Part shown: piece after piece, positions 29,588 through 38,038 of the stretch | Position numbering within the stretch: position 1 is the stretch's first letter | How the letters are laid out: each line of letters begins with the position of its first letter | NCBI RefSeq assembly: GCF_006912135.1 | Contig: NZ_VIRS01000003.1 | Span: forward strand, 1 to 64,000 | Reading direction: 5' to 3' | DNA: 64,000 nucleotides | Origin: Cryptosporangium phraense | Lineage (GTDB): Bacteria; Actinomycetota; Actinomycetes; Mycobacteriales; Cryptosporangiaceae | The notes under the pieces: generated by a model | What the model was told of the DNA's origin: nothing | Seen by the model: only the letters and a program-made list of their open reading frames with translations | Database searches by the model: none | Position numbers and translations under genes: made by a program

Positions 29588-31087
29588 ATGGTTTCGCGGT
29601 ACGTCATCGCGATCGACCAGGGGACGACCTCCACCCGCTGCATCGTGTTCGACCAGCTCGGCCGGTTGGTGTCGGTGGCGCAGCGCGAGCACCGTCAGCT
29701 CTATCCCCGGCCGGGCTGGGTCGAGCACGACGCGGCCGAGATCTGGCGGAACGTCCGGCGCATCGTCCCGCGCGCGGTGGCCGAGGCGGGCATCGACGGC
29801 AGCCAGGTCGTCGGCATCGGCATCGCGAACCAGCGCGAGACCTGCGTGCTGTGGGACAGGCACACCGGGGAGCCGGTCGGGCAGGCGCTGGTCTGGCAGG
29901 ACATGCGGGCCGACGCGCTGGTCGAAGAGCTGGCCGCGCTGCCCGGCGCGGCCGCCGCCGAGGCTCGCTGCGGGTTACCGCTGGCCACGTACTTCTCGGC
30001 GCCGAAGCTGCGCTGGCAGCTCGACCACGTGCCGGGGCTGCGTGAGCGGGCCGAGCGGGGCGAGATCCTGTTCGGGACGATGGAGACCTGGCTGATCTGG
30101 AACCTCACCGGCGGTGCGCACGTCACCGACGTCACCAACGCGTCGCGGACGATGCTGATGGACCTGCGGACGCTCCAGTGGAGCCCGGCGCAGTTGGAAT
30201 TCTTCGGCATCCCCGCCGCGATCCTGCCGGAGATCCGGTCCTCGGCCGAGGTGTACGGGGTGTGTACCTCGGTGCTGCCGGGAGTGTCGATCACGGCGGC
30301 GTTGGGAGACCAGCAGGCGGCGCTGTTCGGCCAGGTGTGCTTCTCCCCGGGCGACGCGAAGTGCACGTACGGCACCGGCTCGTTCCTGCTGCTGAACACC
30401 GGGGCGGAGGTCGTGCGGTCGACGCACGGGCTGTTGTCCACGGTGGGGTACCAGATCGGCGGTTCGCCGGCGACGTACGCGCTGGAAGGCTCGATCGCGA
30501 TCACCGGCTCGCTGGTGCAGTGGTTCCGCGACTCGCTCGGGCTGATCTCGACCGCGCCGGAGATCGAGACGCTGGCCCGCTCGGTCGACGACAACGGCGG
30601 CTGCTACATCGTCCCGGCGTTCTCGGGCTTGTTCGCGCCGTACTGGCGGAGCGAGGCCCGGGGCGTGATCGTCGGGCTCACGTCGTACATCACCAAGGGC
30701 CACCTGGCCCGGGCGGTGCTGGAGGCCACCGGCTGGCAGACCCGCGAGGTCGTCGACGCGATGAACGCCGACTCCGGCCTGGAGTTGCGCACGCTCCGGG
30801 TCGACGGCGGGATGACGTCGGACAACCTGCTGATGCAGTTCGTGGCTGATGTCTTGGACGTGCCGGTGGTGCGGCCGATGGTCGCGGAGACGGTGTCGCT
30901 GGGGGCCGCGTACGCGGCCGGGCTCGCGGTGGGGTACTGGGCCGATCTGGCCGCGCTGCGGCAGAACTGGCACCGAGCGGCGCAATGGAGCCCGGCGATG
31001 GCGGCGGACCGGCGGGCCGAGGAGTACGACAATTGGCAGCGGGCGGTGGAGCGGACGTTCGGCTGGATTCGGCCTCACGCGAGCTGA
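29588..31087 (+). CDS. Glycerol kinase paralogue (second copy)
   Basis: 499 residues from ATG 29588, SD GGGAGGAGGG. All kinase motifs are kept ([55 protein letters not shown]), and the two copies share the sequence [20 protein letters not shown]. Nothing essential is missing, so it should be active on glycerol or a related polyol. It lies 43 bases after glpD in the same operon. Leu130 is a TTA codon (29975-29977). Paralogues inside one glp operon are unusual. Confidence 0.88.
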   Translation: MVSRYVIAIDQGTTSTRCIVFDQLGRLVSVAQREHRQLYPRPGWVEHDAAEIWRNVRRIVPRAVAEAGIDGSQVVGIGIANQRETCVLWDRHTGEPVGQALVWQDMRADALVEELAALPGAAAAEARCGLPLATYFSAPKLRWQLDHVPGLRERAERGEILFGTMETWLIWNLTGGAHVTDVTNASRTMLMDLRTLQWSPAQLEFFGIPAAILPEIRSSAEVYGVCTSVLPGVSITAALGDQQAALFGQVCFSPGDAKCTYGTGSFLLLNTGAEVVRSTHGLLSTVGYQIGGSPATYALEGSIAITGSLVQWFRDSLGLISTAPEIETLARSVDDNGGCYIVPAFSGLFAPYWRSEARGVIVGLTSYITKGHLARAVLEATGWQTREVVDAMNADSGLELRTLRVDGGMTSDNLLMQFVADVLDVPVVRPMVAETVSLGAAYAAGLAVGYWADLAALRQNWHRAAQWSPAMAADRRAEEYDNWQRAVERTFGWIRPHAS

Positions 31088-31197
31088 TGCTTGGGCCGCG
31101 GCGGCCCGTCGGGGCAGTCCGCGTCCGCGGCGGCTGTGGCGGGTCCGCTGGGGCCGTTGTGTAGGCGGTTGCGGGCGCGGAGTGCGCCCGGCGCGGA

Positions 31198-31506
31198 TCA
31201 GCGCAGGAAGGTGGGGGCGCCGCGAACCTCCCGGCGGCGTCGGTGCAGCCAACGGACCGTGGCGACGGCGGCGACGCCCGCGAGCAGACCCCAGCCGAAT
31301 CCTCCGGGCGCACCCGACCGCACCGCGTAGACGCCGTAAACCCCGGTCAGGATGCTGCTGAGCGTCAGGACGTAGCGCGGTGGGGTCCAGATCGTCGCCC
31401 GATCGAACAGCAGCGCGATCGCCGAGATGCCGTAGATCATCAGAGGCAGCAGCAGGAGCGTCAAGGCCAGGGCCACGCCGATCCCGGCACCGAATCCTGC
31501 GATCAC
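31198..31506 (-). CDS. Small membrane protein, unknown
   Basis: 102 residues from GTG 31506, or 109 if TTG 31527 is used. GTG is preferred because a TAGAGT -10-like element ends 8 bases upstream, fitting a leaderless message. Three hydrophobic segments are visible (GVALALTLLLLPLMIYGISAI; YVLTLSSILTGVYGVYAV; FGWGLLAGVAAVATVRWL), then a basic Arg-rich end. No family was recognised. Confidence 0.6.
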   Translation of the reverse strand: MIAGFGAGIGVALALTLLLLPLMIYGISAIALLFDRATIWTPPRYVLTLSSILTGVYGVYAVRSGAPGGFGWGLLAGVAAVATVRWLHRRRREVRGAPTFLR

Positions 31507-31527
31507 GGATTCGAACTCTAGCGACAA

Positions 31528-31775
31528 ATCGCACTAAACCTGTCGTGCGGACAGGGTGTTGCAGATGTCGTGCCGTCACCGAGTTCGGGTGCAGCAGCCC
31601 GAGGCAGGAGCAGGACGGAGCCGTCGTGATGTCAGGACGAGCGGCGAATCGTCATCGAGGCGGCCGAGGCCGAGCCGCAGCTGATCAACGAGGCCGGCTC
31701 CGATCAGCGTGCCGAGCGGGCAGCGCTCATCCATCAGCCCGCCCCGCACAGCCACCCCCTTGGCCGACGGCCGCC
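31528..31775. other. Gap with a degenerate coding-like stretch
   Basis: No convincing gene. On the + strand, 31648-31740 reads as a well-behaved stretch (RIVIEAAEAEPQLINEAG...) but has no start and soon leaves the frame. It may be the rest of a decayed gene. Nothing else was seen. Confidence 0.3.
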
Positions 31776-32315
31776 TCACGAAACGGAGTCTCCCAAATCC
31801 TCCAAGCCCGGCTCACTGAGATGGAGCACCTCATAGCTGCCAGGCGGGGCGTCCCGTCGCAACGTGAAGTGCGTCAGCGTCCACGTGAAGGGATCGACGA
31901 CGAGCGCGGTCGAGTGGACGTCCGGATTCTTGGCTCGCATCGCGAGCCCGTGGAGGGCCGGATCGACGAAGTCGGACGGGTCGTCGATCGGGGCATCGAC
32001 CCGGGTCGCCGCCGTCGGAGCCTCGCCGAACGCGGGGCCGCGCCGGAACGCGAGGCCGATCCAGTGCCGCACCGGCGGCCGCCAGAAGTCCCGCACGATG
32101 TTCTCGAACCCGCCCCCGCCCCACAGGAACCGGTTCATGCCGGCCGCGTCGTTCCACAGGTAGAACGGCGCGTACACGGTCCCGCGGATCAGGTAGGCCT
32201 TGATCCCGAGGCCGGGGAAGTCGTCGGTCGACGCGCCGCGGGTCGCGACGCGGCGCCGGATGATGTCCATGTCGTAGTCGGCGGGAAGCGGTATCTCGTA
32301 CTGCATCGCGTGCAC
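31776..32315 (-). CDS. DUF4865 family protein
   Basis: 179 residues from GTG 32315 with SD AGGAG 5 bases upstream. Family marks are YEIPLPADYDMDIIRRRV, the GLGIKAYLIR segment, YAPFYLWNDAAGMNRFLWGGGGF and PPVRHWIGLAF. The function is unknown; the fold resembles small stress-related oxygenase-like proteins. Its SD overlaps the TAG stop of the upstream TetR gene, so the two are coupled, and such TetR-DUF4865 pairs recur in bacteria. Confidence 0.8.
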   Translation of the reverse strand: MHAMQYEIPLPADYDMDIIRRRVATRGASTDDFPGLGIKAYLIRGTVYAPFYLWNDAAGMNRFLWGGGGFENIVRDFWRPPVRHWIGLAFRRGPAFGEAPTAATRVDAPIDDPSDFVDPALHGLAMRAKNPDVHSTALVVDPFTWTLTHFTLRRDAPPGSYEVLHLSEPGLEDLGDSVS

Positions 32316-32323
32316 GGGGACTC

Positions 32324-32875
32324 CTATCTCAGCAGCGCGAGCGCGCCGTCGACGGCCTGGGTGAACAGCGCGGGGGAGTCGGCCGACCGGGCCAGCACAT
32401 AGCCGCCCTGCACCACGGCGACCAGCGTCGCCGCAGTGGCCTCCGGGTCGAGGGAAGCGCGGAACTCGCCCGCCGCCACGCCCTCGGCGATCAGGGCCGC
32501 GAGCCGGGACCGCAGCCAGGACAGCGTGGCCTCCAGTGGCTCGCGGAGCGCGGGGCTGGCGATCACGTCGGGATCCTGGGTCAGGCGCCCGACCCGGCAG
32601 CCACGGAGCACGTCCCGGTCGCGCCGCAGGTAGGCGGCGATGCGGTCGTAGGCCGAGCCGGGGGCGTCGAACTGCTGCGCGGCCAGGTCGCGCAGTTCGG
32701 CGGCGCTGCGGGTGATCGCGGCCCGCGCGAGGTCGGGCTTGCCGGTGAAGTGGTGGTACATGCTGCCCTGTCCGGCGTCGGCCCGCTGCTGGATCGCCTT
32801 CGGGCTGGTGCCGACGTATCCGCGCTCCCACAGCAGGTCCTGCGTGCTGGTGATCAACCGCTCGGCCGCATCCAC
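32324..32875 (-). CDS. TetR-family regulator paired with DUF4865
   Basis: 183 residues from GTG 32875. Helix-turn-helix: DAAERLITSTQDLLWERGYVGTSPKAIQQRADAGQGSMYHHFTGKPDL; the C-terminal domain matches the LmrA/YxaF group. A 16-base imperfect palindrome overlaps the start region, pointing to autoregulation. GTG 32884 is an alternative start. It is divergent from an unknown small gene 46 bases away. Confidence 0.84.
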   Translation of the reverse strand: MDAAERLITSTQDLLWERGYVGTSPKAIQQRADAGQGSMYHHFTGKPDLARAAITRSAAELRDLAAQQFDAPGSAYDRIAAYLRRDRDVLRGCRVGRLTQDPDVIASPALREPLEATLSWLRSRLAALIAEGVAAGEFRASLDPEATAATLVAVVQGGYVLARSADSPALFTQAVDGALALLR

Positions 32876-32879
32876 TCCG

Positions 32880-32895
32880 TACACACTAGTAGGTA
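32880..32895. promoter_or_regulatory. Candidate TetR operator
   Basis: TACACACT/AGTAGGTA, an imperfect palindrome (6 of 8 positions pair) centred on ACT|AGT and lying over the TetR start, with the divergent gene starting 26 bases further. Confidence 0.45.
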
Positions 32896-32921
32896 CAGAG
32901 CGCGTCAGGAACAATAGGAGC

Positions 32922-33233
32922 GTGACGATTCCTACCGACCGGCTGTTCGACGGGCTCTGCCCGGACGATCAGCACGATCTGCTCGAGCCGTCGATCAACC
33001 CGATCAGCGAGCGGGACGCCGGCTGGTGCGAGCAGTGTCAGGCCTGGTGGGCGCCGGATCCGTCGTGGCGGGTGGGCATCGAGTCGGTCGATCTGACGGT
33101 GCCCGGCAAGCCCGGGGAGTTCACGCTCTGGCGGGTGGATGCGACCGAACTGAACGCCGCCCGGGGTGGGGTGCCGGCCATCCTCGCCCACTACCGCGCC
33201 CAGACCCTCCACGGCTGGGGCAAGCCCGACTGA
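32922..33233 (+). CDS. Hypothetical protein with CxxC
   Basis: 103 residues from GTG 32922. GGAG lies only 1 base before the start, so translation may be leaderless. Composition is normal for this genome: Trp-rich (WCEQCQAWWAPDPSWR), one CxxC that could bind metal with the upstream Cys (FDGLCPDDQ), and a C-terminal LAHYRAQTLHGWGKPD. No family was recognised. It is divergent from the TetR-DUF4865 operon. Confidence 0.6.
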   Translation: MTIPTDRLFDGLCPDDQHDLLEPSINPISERDAGWCEQCQAWWAPDPSWRVGIESVDLTVPGKPGEFTLWRVDATELNAARGGVPAILAHYRAQTLHGWGKPD

Positions 33234-33251
33234 TCCCGTCACTGTGGACCG

Positions 33252-33416
33252 ATGGACAACGACGCGCTCGTCCGCCGGCTCTCCGACCTGGTCGAGGCCC
33301 ACTACGTCTCTCCGCCCGCCGGAGCCGAGATCGCACAGGTCCTGCGCACCGGCTCCTACGCCGGCCTCCCGGAGGTGGCCCGTGGCTTCCTCGCGGGCGG
33401 TATACAGACGTCATGA
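33252..33416 (+). CDS. 54-residue ORF resembling the N-terminal helical cap of S41 peptidases
   Basis: It starts MDNDALVRRLSDLVEAHYV and continues SPPAGAEIAQVLRTGSYAGL. The pattern ALxxRLxxLxEEHYVxPxxAxxIAxxLR is that of the bundle preceding S41-type peptidase domains, but the protease domain is absent. Its TGA overlaps the next ATG (ATGA, 33413-33416). It is either a decayed fragment or a small cap protein that survives because it is coupled to the TfoX-like gene. Confidence 0.5.
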   Translation: MDNDALVRRLSDLVEAHYVSPPAGAEIAQVLRTGSYAGLPEVARGFLAGGIQTS

Positions 33417-33727
33417 GCCCCGACGAGTACTTCGCCGAGATCGTCGACGACCTGGCCCCGGAAGGCGTGCGGCCCGGCAAGATGTTCGGGCGCCAGGCCC
33501 TGAAGTTCGAAGACAAGGTCCTGGCGGTCTACCACCGCGACGACATGGTCTTCAAACTCGGCGCGGGCACCCCGCCGCACAGCGAGGCCCTCGCCCTGGC
33601 CGGCGCCGAACTCTTCGACCCCTCCGGCAAGGGGCGTCCGTTCAAGGACTGGGTGCTGGTCCCGGTCGACCACGCCGAGCGCTGGGCGTCCTACGCCGGC
33701 GCCTCGCTGAGCCACCTGCGGGGCTGA
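33413..33727 (+). CDS. TfoX N-terminal-domain protein
   Basis: 104 residues. It matches the TfoX_N fold: PDEYFAEIVDDLA, then RPGKMFGRQALKFEDKVLAVYHRDDMVFKLG and FKDWVLVPVDHAERWASYAGASL. Short proteins with only this domain are widespread in actinobacteria and are not known to act in competence. Translation should be coupled to the 54-residue ORF by the ATGA overlap. Confidence 0.78.
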   Translation: MSPDEYFAEIVDDLAPEGVRPGKMFGRQALKFEDKVLAVYHRDDMVFKLGAGTPPHSEALALAGAELFDPSGKGRPFKDWVLVPVDHAERWASYAGASLSHLRG

Positions 33728-33781
33728 CGACGGCGACGCGTGGCCGAGCGGTTCACCGCGCGCTGAGGGAACAATGGACCC

Positions 33782-34639
33782 GTGGTGATCGACGAGATGC
33801 TGCACGCGCGCCCGGCGCCGGCGCTGCGGCCGTTCGTCGCCTGGTACTCCGGCTACCGCCAGGCCGGGATCGCGCCCGCCGTGCACCGCGGCCTGCCCTC
33901 GCCGTACCTCACGCTGATCGTCACGCTCGACGATCCGCTCGTCGTCGACTCCCACCCCGATCCGGCTCAGCCCGGCGGTGAGTACACGACGCTGGTCGGC
34001 GGGCTGCACACGGTCCCGGCGTTGATCACCCACGACGGACGGCAGTCCGGCGTCCAGCTCGCGCTGCACCCGCTCGGCGCGCGCCGGCTGCTCGGCCTGC
34101 CGGCCGGAGAACTCGGCCACCTCGACGTCCACGCCGAGGACGTGCTCGGCCCGGTCGCCGTCGAGCTGCACGAACGGTTGCGGTCCGCGTCCGGCTGGCC
34201 CGCCCGCTTCGCGGTGATGGACGCGATGCTCGCGCGCCTCCTACGGTCCGACGGAGGGCCAGAAGCGGAGATCGCCGAGGCCTGGCGGCTGCTCGTCGGC
34301 GGGACGGCCGGCGTGGCCCAGGCGGCAGAAGCGGTGGGCTGGAGCGTCCGGCGGCTCTCCGGCCGGTTCGGCGCCGAGCTCGGCGTCTCGCCGAAGACCG
34401 CGGCCAAGATCGCCCGCTTCGACCGCGCCCGGCGACGGCTGATGTCCGGCCCGCCGCTGTCCGGCTCCGGCTTCGGGCTGGCCGACCTCGCGGTCGCCTG
34501 CGGCTACTACGACCAGGCCCACCTGGCCCGCGACTTCCGCGAGCTCGCCGGCTCGTCGCCGAGCGGCTGGCTCGCCGAGGAGCGCCGATTCGTCCAAGCC
34601 CATGGGGACGTCCCGGGGAAAGCTGGTTCCCATGACTGA
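33782..34639 (+). CDS. AraC-type helix-turn-helix regulator
   Basis: 285 residues from GTG. An N-terminal sensor domain (LRPFVAWYSGYRQAGIAPAVHRGLPSPYLTLIVTL; GLHTVPALITHDGRQSGVQLALHPLGA) is followed by the two AraC helix-turn-helices, the second with ADLAVACGYYDQAHLARDFRELAGSSPSGW. Its stop overlaps the VOC gene by 8 bases, so the VOC protein is the probable target or partner. Confidence 0.87.
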   Translation: MVIDEMLHARPAPALRPFVAWYSGYRQAGIAPAVHRGLPSPYLTLIVTLDDPLVVDSHPDPAQPGGEYTTLVGGLHTVPALITHDGRQSGVQLALHPLGARRLLGLPAGELGHLDVHAEDVLGPVAVELHERLRSASGWPARFAVMDAMLARLLRSDGGPEAEIAEAWRLLVGGTAGVAQAAEAVGWSVRRLSGRFGAELGVSPKTAAKIARFDRARRRLMSGPPLSGSGFGLADLAVACGYYDQAHLARDFRELAGSSPSGWLAEERRFVQAHGDVPGKAGSHD

Positions 34640-35057
34640 GACCGCAGCAAGTCCCGCGCAGACGACCCCGACCCCGCAGGTCTGGCCGACGCTCAGAGCC
34701 CGCGACGCCCGGGCCCTGATCGACTTCCTGGTCGCCGCGTTCGGCTTCGAGGAGGTCGTCGCCTACGAGGACGGGGGCGTCATCCACCACGCCGAGCTGT
34801 CCTGGCCGGAGGGCGGCGGCATCATGATGGGCCAGGCCCGGGAGGAGGCCGGCAACCCCTGGACGCTGACCCCGGGCACGTTCGGCGGGTACGTCGTCAC
34901 GAGCGACCCGGACGCGGTGCACGACCGGGCCGTCGCCGCCGGAGCCGAGATCCTTCAGGGTCTGCACGAGACCGACTACGGGTCGCGGGATTTCGCCGCC
35001 CGCGACCCGGAGGGCAACCTCTGGTCGTTCGGCACCTACCCGGGCCACGCGCGCTAA
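34632..35057 (+). CDS. VOC-family protein (glyoxalase/bleomycin-resistance type)
   Basis: 141 residues from ATG 34632. One VOC domain: PTLRARDARALIDFLVAAFGFEEVVAYEDG, GGYVVTSDPDAVHDRAVAAGAEIL, and YGSRDFAARDPEGNLWSFGTY. It is co-transcribed with an AraC-type regulator, as in many toxin- or drug-binding pairs. The substrate is unknown. The stop overlaps the convergent acyl-CoA dehydrogenase-like stop by 4 bases. Confidence 0.82.
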   Translation: MTETAASPAQTTPTPQVWPTLRARDARALIDFLVAAFGFEEVVAYEDGGVIHHAELSWPEGGGIMMGQAREEAGNPWTLTPGTFGGYVVTSDPDAVHDRAVAAGAEILQGLHETDYGSRDFAARDPEGNLWSFGTYPGHAR

Positions 35058-36160
35058 AGGCCGAGGATCTCCGCGCCGACCTGGCCCGAGAGGACCTCGG
35101 TGGAGTAGGCCATCAACTGACCGGCCTCGGCGTCGCGCAGGTGGCGCTGGATCGGCGACGTCCGCAGGTACCCCGAGGCGCCGCCGATCCGGACGCCGAG
35201 CCGAGCGACGTCGACCGCGACCCGGTTGGCCAGGAGCTTGGCCCGGGACAGCGAGCCGATCGTCCGGGGGAGCCCCGAGTCGGCGTGGAACAGCGCCAGC
35301 CGGAAGTACGCCTTGGCCGCCTCCAGTCGGCTCTCGACGTCCGCGACCTCGTACTGCACCCACTGTTGGTGCGTCAGGGGCTGGCCCTGAATGACGCGGC
35401 CGCGAGCGTGCGCGACCAACGCCGCCAGGGCGGCGTCGGCAATACCGAGCGAGACGGCCGGGAGGCCGGCCGGGATCGCGGCGAAGTCGGTCGGGAGCAG
35501 GCCGCGGCCGCGGTGATCGCTGCGCAGCAGCGTGGAGTGGAACGCGAGGAGTTGGCTGCGCGTCGCGCGCAACCCGAGCGTGTCCCAGATCGGGATCGTC
35601 TCGACGGTCTCGTCCGGCTCCAGCCCGAAGAACGCCGGGACGCCGTCGACCAGGGCGTTGACCAGCAGGTGCTCGGCGATCTCGCTGCCCGAGACGAAGC
35701 GCTTGGCGCCGTCGAGCGTGAACCCGCCGTCGGCCGGGATCGCGGGCTGTTGAGGTTGCAGGAAGGTGTTGCCGCTGGCCGGTTCGGAGAGCGCGTTGGC
35801 GAAGCGGGCGCCGCGGCGGAACTCGTCGGCGTAGTAGGAGCCCAGCGTGGGGGCGGTGAGCTGGGCCAGCGCGATGCCCGCGCCCGCGTGCATCAGGAAG
35901 ATCGTCGCGACCGAGGCGTCGGCCTGGGCCAGGATGCGGATGAGCTCGCCGAAGGCCTGGTAGCTGACGCCGTTGCCACCGACGTCGGCCGGGAGGATGG
36001 CCTGCTCGACGCCGGCGGCGGTGAGCGCTTCGAGGTGGTCGAGGGGGAGCTCGGCGCGGTCGTCGTAGGCGGCGGCGGTGGCAGCGAAACCTTCGGCGAG
36101 GTCTGTGACCGTGGACAGGAGTGTCTGTTCGGCACTGGTGAGGTCATAGGGGGAGGTCAT
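35054..36160 (-). CDS. Acyl-CoA dehydrogenase-family flavoprotein
   Basis: 368 residues from ATG 36160 (an in-frame GTG lies 9 bases upstream). The N-terminal helical domain, the mid beta-domain FANALSEPASGN ... GGFTLDGAKRFVSGSEIA, and the C-terminal SPIQRHLRDAEAGQLMAYSTEVLSGQVG are present. The C-terminal end is like that of flavin-dependent monooxygenases of the DszC/SfnB type rather than true dehydrogenases, so oxygenation of a small molecule is possible. A TATAAC -10-like element (36188-36193) lies upstream. Confidence 0.78.
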   Translation of the reverse strand: MTSPYDLTSAEQTLLSTVTDLAEGFAATAAAYDDRAELPLDHLEALTAAGVEQAILPADVGGNGVSYQAFGELIRILAQADASVATIFLMHAGAGIALAQLTAPTLGSYYADEFRRGARFANALSEPASGNTFLQPQQPAIPADGGFTLDGAKRFVSGSEIAEHLLVNALVDGVPAFFGLEPDETVETIPIWDTLGLRATRSQLLAFHSTLLRSDHRGRGLLPTDFAAIPAGLPAVSLGIADAALAALVAHARGRVIQGQPLTHQQWVQYEVADVESRLEAAKAYFRLALFHADSGLPRTIGSLSRAKLLANRVAVDVARLGVRIGGASGYLRTSPIQRHLRDAEAGQLMAYSTEVLSGQVGAEILGL

Positions 36161-36286
36161 GGTGATCACTATGGACGGTCGCGCCCGGTTATACGCCGGT
36201 GATTTACGGATGTATTGACTTGTCGTGATTGGGCGGTCTTACTCGCTGCCAGGGGATCTGTAGGTCACGGTCCGTTGGGGGACGGC

Positions 36287-36559
36287 GTGAGACTGTTCGT
36301 GGCGATCATCGTGCTGGCGGTGGGGCTGGGCGCGGCGGCGTGGGTGCTGTCGGCGACGGCGATCAATCCGGTGGTGTATGCGGTGCTGCTGGCCGGGGTG
36401 ACGGCGGCGGCGCCGCTCGGGGTGCCGAGCTGGGTGCGGCGGCATCCGGATCGGTGCGTGCATTGCCGGGGGAGGGGGTCGAACACGTTCATCGCGGCTC
36501 GCCGGTTACGCACCCGCCACTGCTTCTTCTGCCACGGCACCGGCCGCCTGGACGCCTGA
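36287..36559 (+). CDS. Small membrane protein with DnaJ-like double CxxCxGxG motif
   Basis: 90 residues from GTG 36287, SD GGGGGA. Two transmembrane helices (VRLFVAIIVLAVGLGAAAWVL; NPVVYAVLLAGVTAAAPL) are followed by a cytoplasmic tail with CVHCRGRG and CFFCHGTG, i.e. two CxxCxGxG units that could form one zinc centre as in the DnaJ cysteine-rich region. No J domain is present. A promoter TTGACT-17-CTTACT lies at about 36214-36242. Confidence 0.65.
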   Translation: MRLFVAIIVLAVGLGAAAWVLSATAINPVVYAVLLAGVTAAAPLGVPSWVRRHPDRCVHCRGRGSNTFIAARRLRTRHCFFCHGTGRLDA

Positions 36560-36583
36560 CCCGTGCACCCGCCGCGGACCCGC

Positions 36584-36733
36584 GGGCCGCGCGCTGCGCG
36601 CGGGTGCGGGTTACGCGGCGCGTAGGGGTGCGGGCCGTGCGGCGCGTCGGGGTGCTGGCCGCGCGCTGCGCGGCGGCGGTGCGGGCCGTGCGGCGCGTGG
36701 GGGTGCGGTCCGCGCGCTGCGCGGCGGCGCGGG
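36584..36733. repeat. 24-bp GC-rich tandem repeats
   Basis: About six units of 24 bases (one of 27), consensus GGGCCGYGCGGCGCGYGGGGGTGC written here in part only: each unit begins GGGCCG and ends GGGGTGC. Units start at 36584, 36608, 36632, 36656, 36683 and 36707. They fill the gap between two convergent genes and end at the acyltransferase stop. Confidence 0.7.
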
Positions 36734-36739
36734 GCGCGG

Positions 36740-38005
36740 TCAGCGTTGGGGCGCTTCGGTGGCCGAGGCGGGGGTGGCCCGTTGGGCCGGGACCGACGGC
36801 GGTCGCGTGGCCCGTGGGTGCGTGGCCGGGGCGGGGTGGGGGGCGACCGCCTCGGCGGCATCGGCGCCATCCGGCGCGCCGACGGCCGGGCCCGCGGCGT
36901 CCGGCTCCGCGCACGCCGGCTCCACCGTCCCCGGTGCCGGGCCCACCCGGCCCTCGCCCCGGACGCCGGGCGCGGACGGGACCGCCCGGACGTCCTTGGC
37001 CCGTCCGGCCAGACGATGGCCGACGCGGATCATCGGACGCTCGATCGTCCGGTAGAGCACCTCCGCGAACCCCAAAGACCCGGCGACCATCAACCCCAGC
37101 CGCACCACCGCGACCCCGCCCCCCGGCCGCCCGTCCGACGGCACCACCAGATCGACCGCCGACATCACCAGCGGATGAATCAGATACACGGCATACGACC
37201 GGGCCCCGATCCACCGCATCGGCGCCACCGTGAGCCACCCCCACGCGAACCGCCGCCCCACCAGCACACTCGGCAGCAACCCGGCCACCGCCACCGCGAA
37301 CCACGGATGCACCGGCCCCGGATTCGTGTCCACCACCAGCGCGAACACGGCCACCATCGCGATCGCCACCGAACCGACCGGCCGCGCCAGCCACGACACC
37401 ACCGCGAAGCCGCGCCGCGAATCCATCGCGATCGCCAGCACGCACCCGAGCAGGATCGGCCCGTACAACGCCAGATACGTGTCCCGATCGACCACCCCGA
37501 GCACGCTCGTCACCAGCGCGAGCCCCACCCCGACCAGCGCCCGCCGCCGCGCCAGCGTCGGTACGACGAACACCAGCAACGGCCAGACCAGATAGAACTT
37601 CTCCTCGACGCCGAGCGACCAGCTGTGCCCGAACGTGCCGGCCCCGGAGAACTCGTTCAGGTACGTCAGGAACAGCACGAACCGGTGGGCGTAGTCGCCG
37701 GTGTAGTCGGCCAGCCCCAGCACGCTGAACAACGCCAGCGACACGTAGTACAGCGGCAGGATCCGGAACGCCCGGCGCAGGTAGAAGCCGCCCAGCGAGA
37801 TCCGCCCGTCCCGCGCGGCCTCGCGCAGCAGCAACGTCGTGATCAGATACCCGCTGATCACGAAGAACACGGTGACGCCCAGGTGCCCGTGCGCCGGCGC
37901 CCAGAACAGATCCTGGGTGTGGAACGTGAGCGCTGCCAGGCGCGGACAAGGCGTGGGGGAGTTTTTGTTGTCCCCCGCACATTTACTCGCTGTTTGTCCG
38001 CTCAT
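36740..38005 (-). CDS. Acyltransferase 3 family membrane protein, N-terminus disturbed
   Basis: 421 residues. The family core is clear: HLGVTVFFVISGYLITTLLLREA, FYLRRAFRILPLYY, HSWSLGVEEKFYLVWPLL, and about nine further helices. Members O-acylate sugars or cell-surface glycans. The first helix and the DGLRGxAAL block normally found before the catalytic His are shortened to PRLAALTFH, so the protein may be damaged or mis-started. The last ~75 residues are an Ala/Pro-rich tail. It is divergent from the oxygenase gene with only 33 bases between starts. Confidence 0.7.
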   Translation of the reverse strand: MSGQTASKCAGDNKNSPTPCPRLAALTFHTQDLFWAPAHGHLGVTVFFVISGYLITTLLLREAARDGRISLGGFYLRRAFRILPLYYVSLALFSVLGLADYTGDYAHRFVLFLTYLNEFSGAGTFGHSWSLGVEEKFYLVWPLLVFVVPTLARRRALVGVGLALVTSVLGVVDRDTYLALYGPILLGCVLAIAMDSRRGFAVVSWLARPVGSVAIAMVAVFALVVDTNPGPVHPWFAVAVAGLLPSVLVGRRFAWGWLTVAPMRWIGARSYAVYLIHPLVMSAVDLVVPSDGRPGGGVAVVRLGLMVAGSLGFAEVLYRTIERPMIRVGHRLAGRAKDVRAVPSAPGVRGEGRVGPAPGTVEPACAEPDAAGPAVGAPDGADAAEAVAPHPAPATHPRATRPPSVPAQRATPASATEAPQR

Positions 38006-38038
38006 ACTCTGGCGCCCGGTCGAGCCGATGGGAGCACC

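Noticed and set aside
31576-31779. 67-codon minus-strand frame
   Set aside because: No SD, no recognisable pattern, and overlaps the region that looks degenerate in another frame.
37955-37977. Hairpin GGGGGA...TCCCCC with a T-rich loop near the acyltransferase start
   Set aside because: It lies inside the coding start of the acyltransferase, the T run is in the loop, and no transcript is expected to end there.
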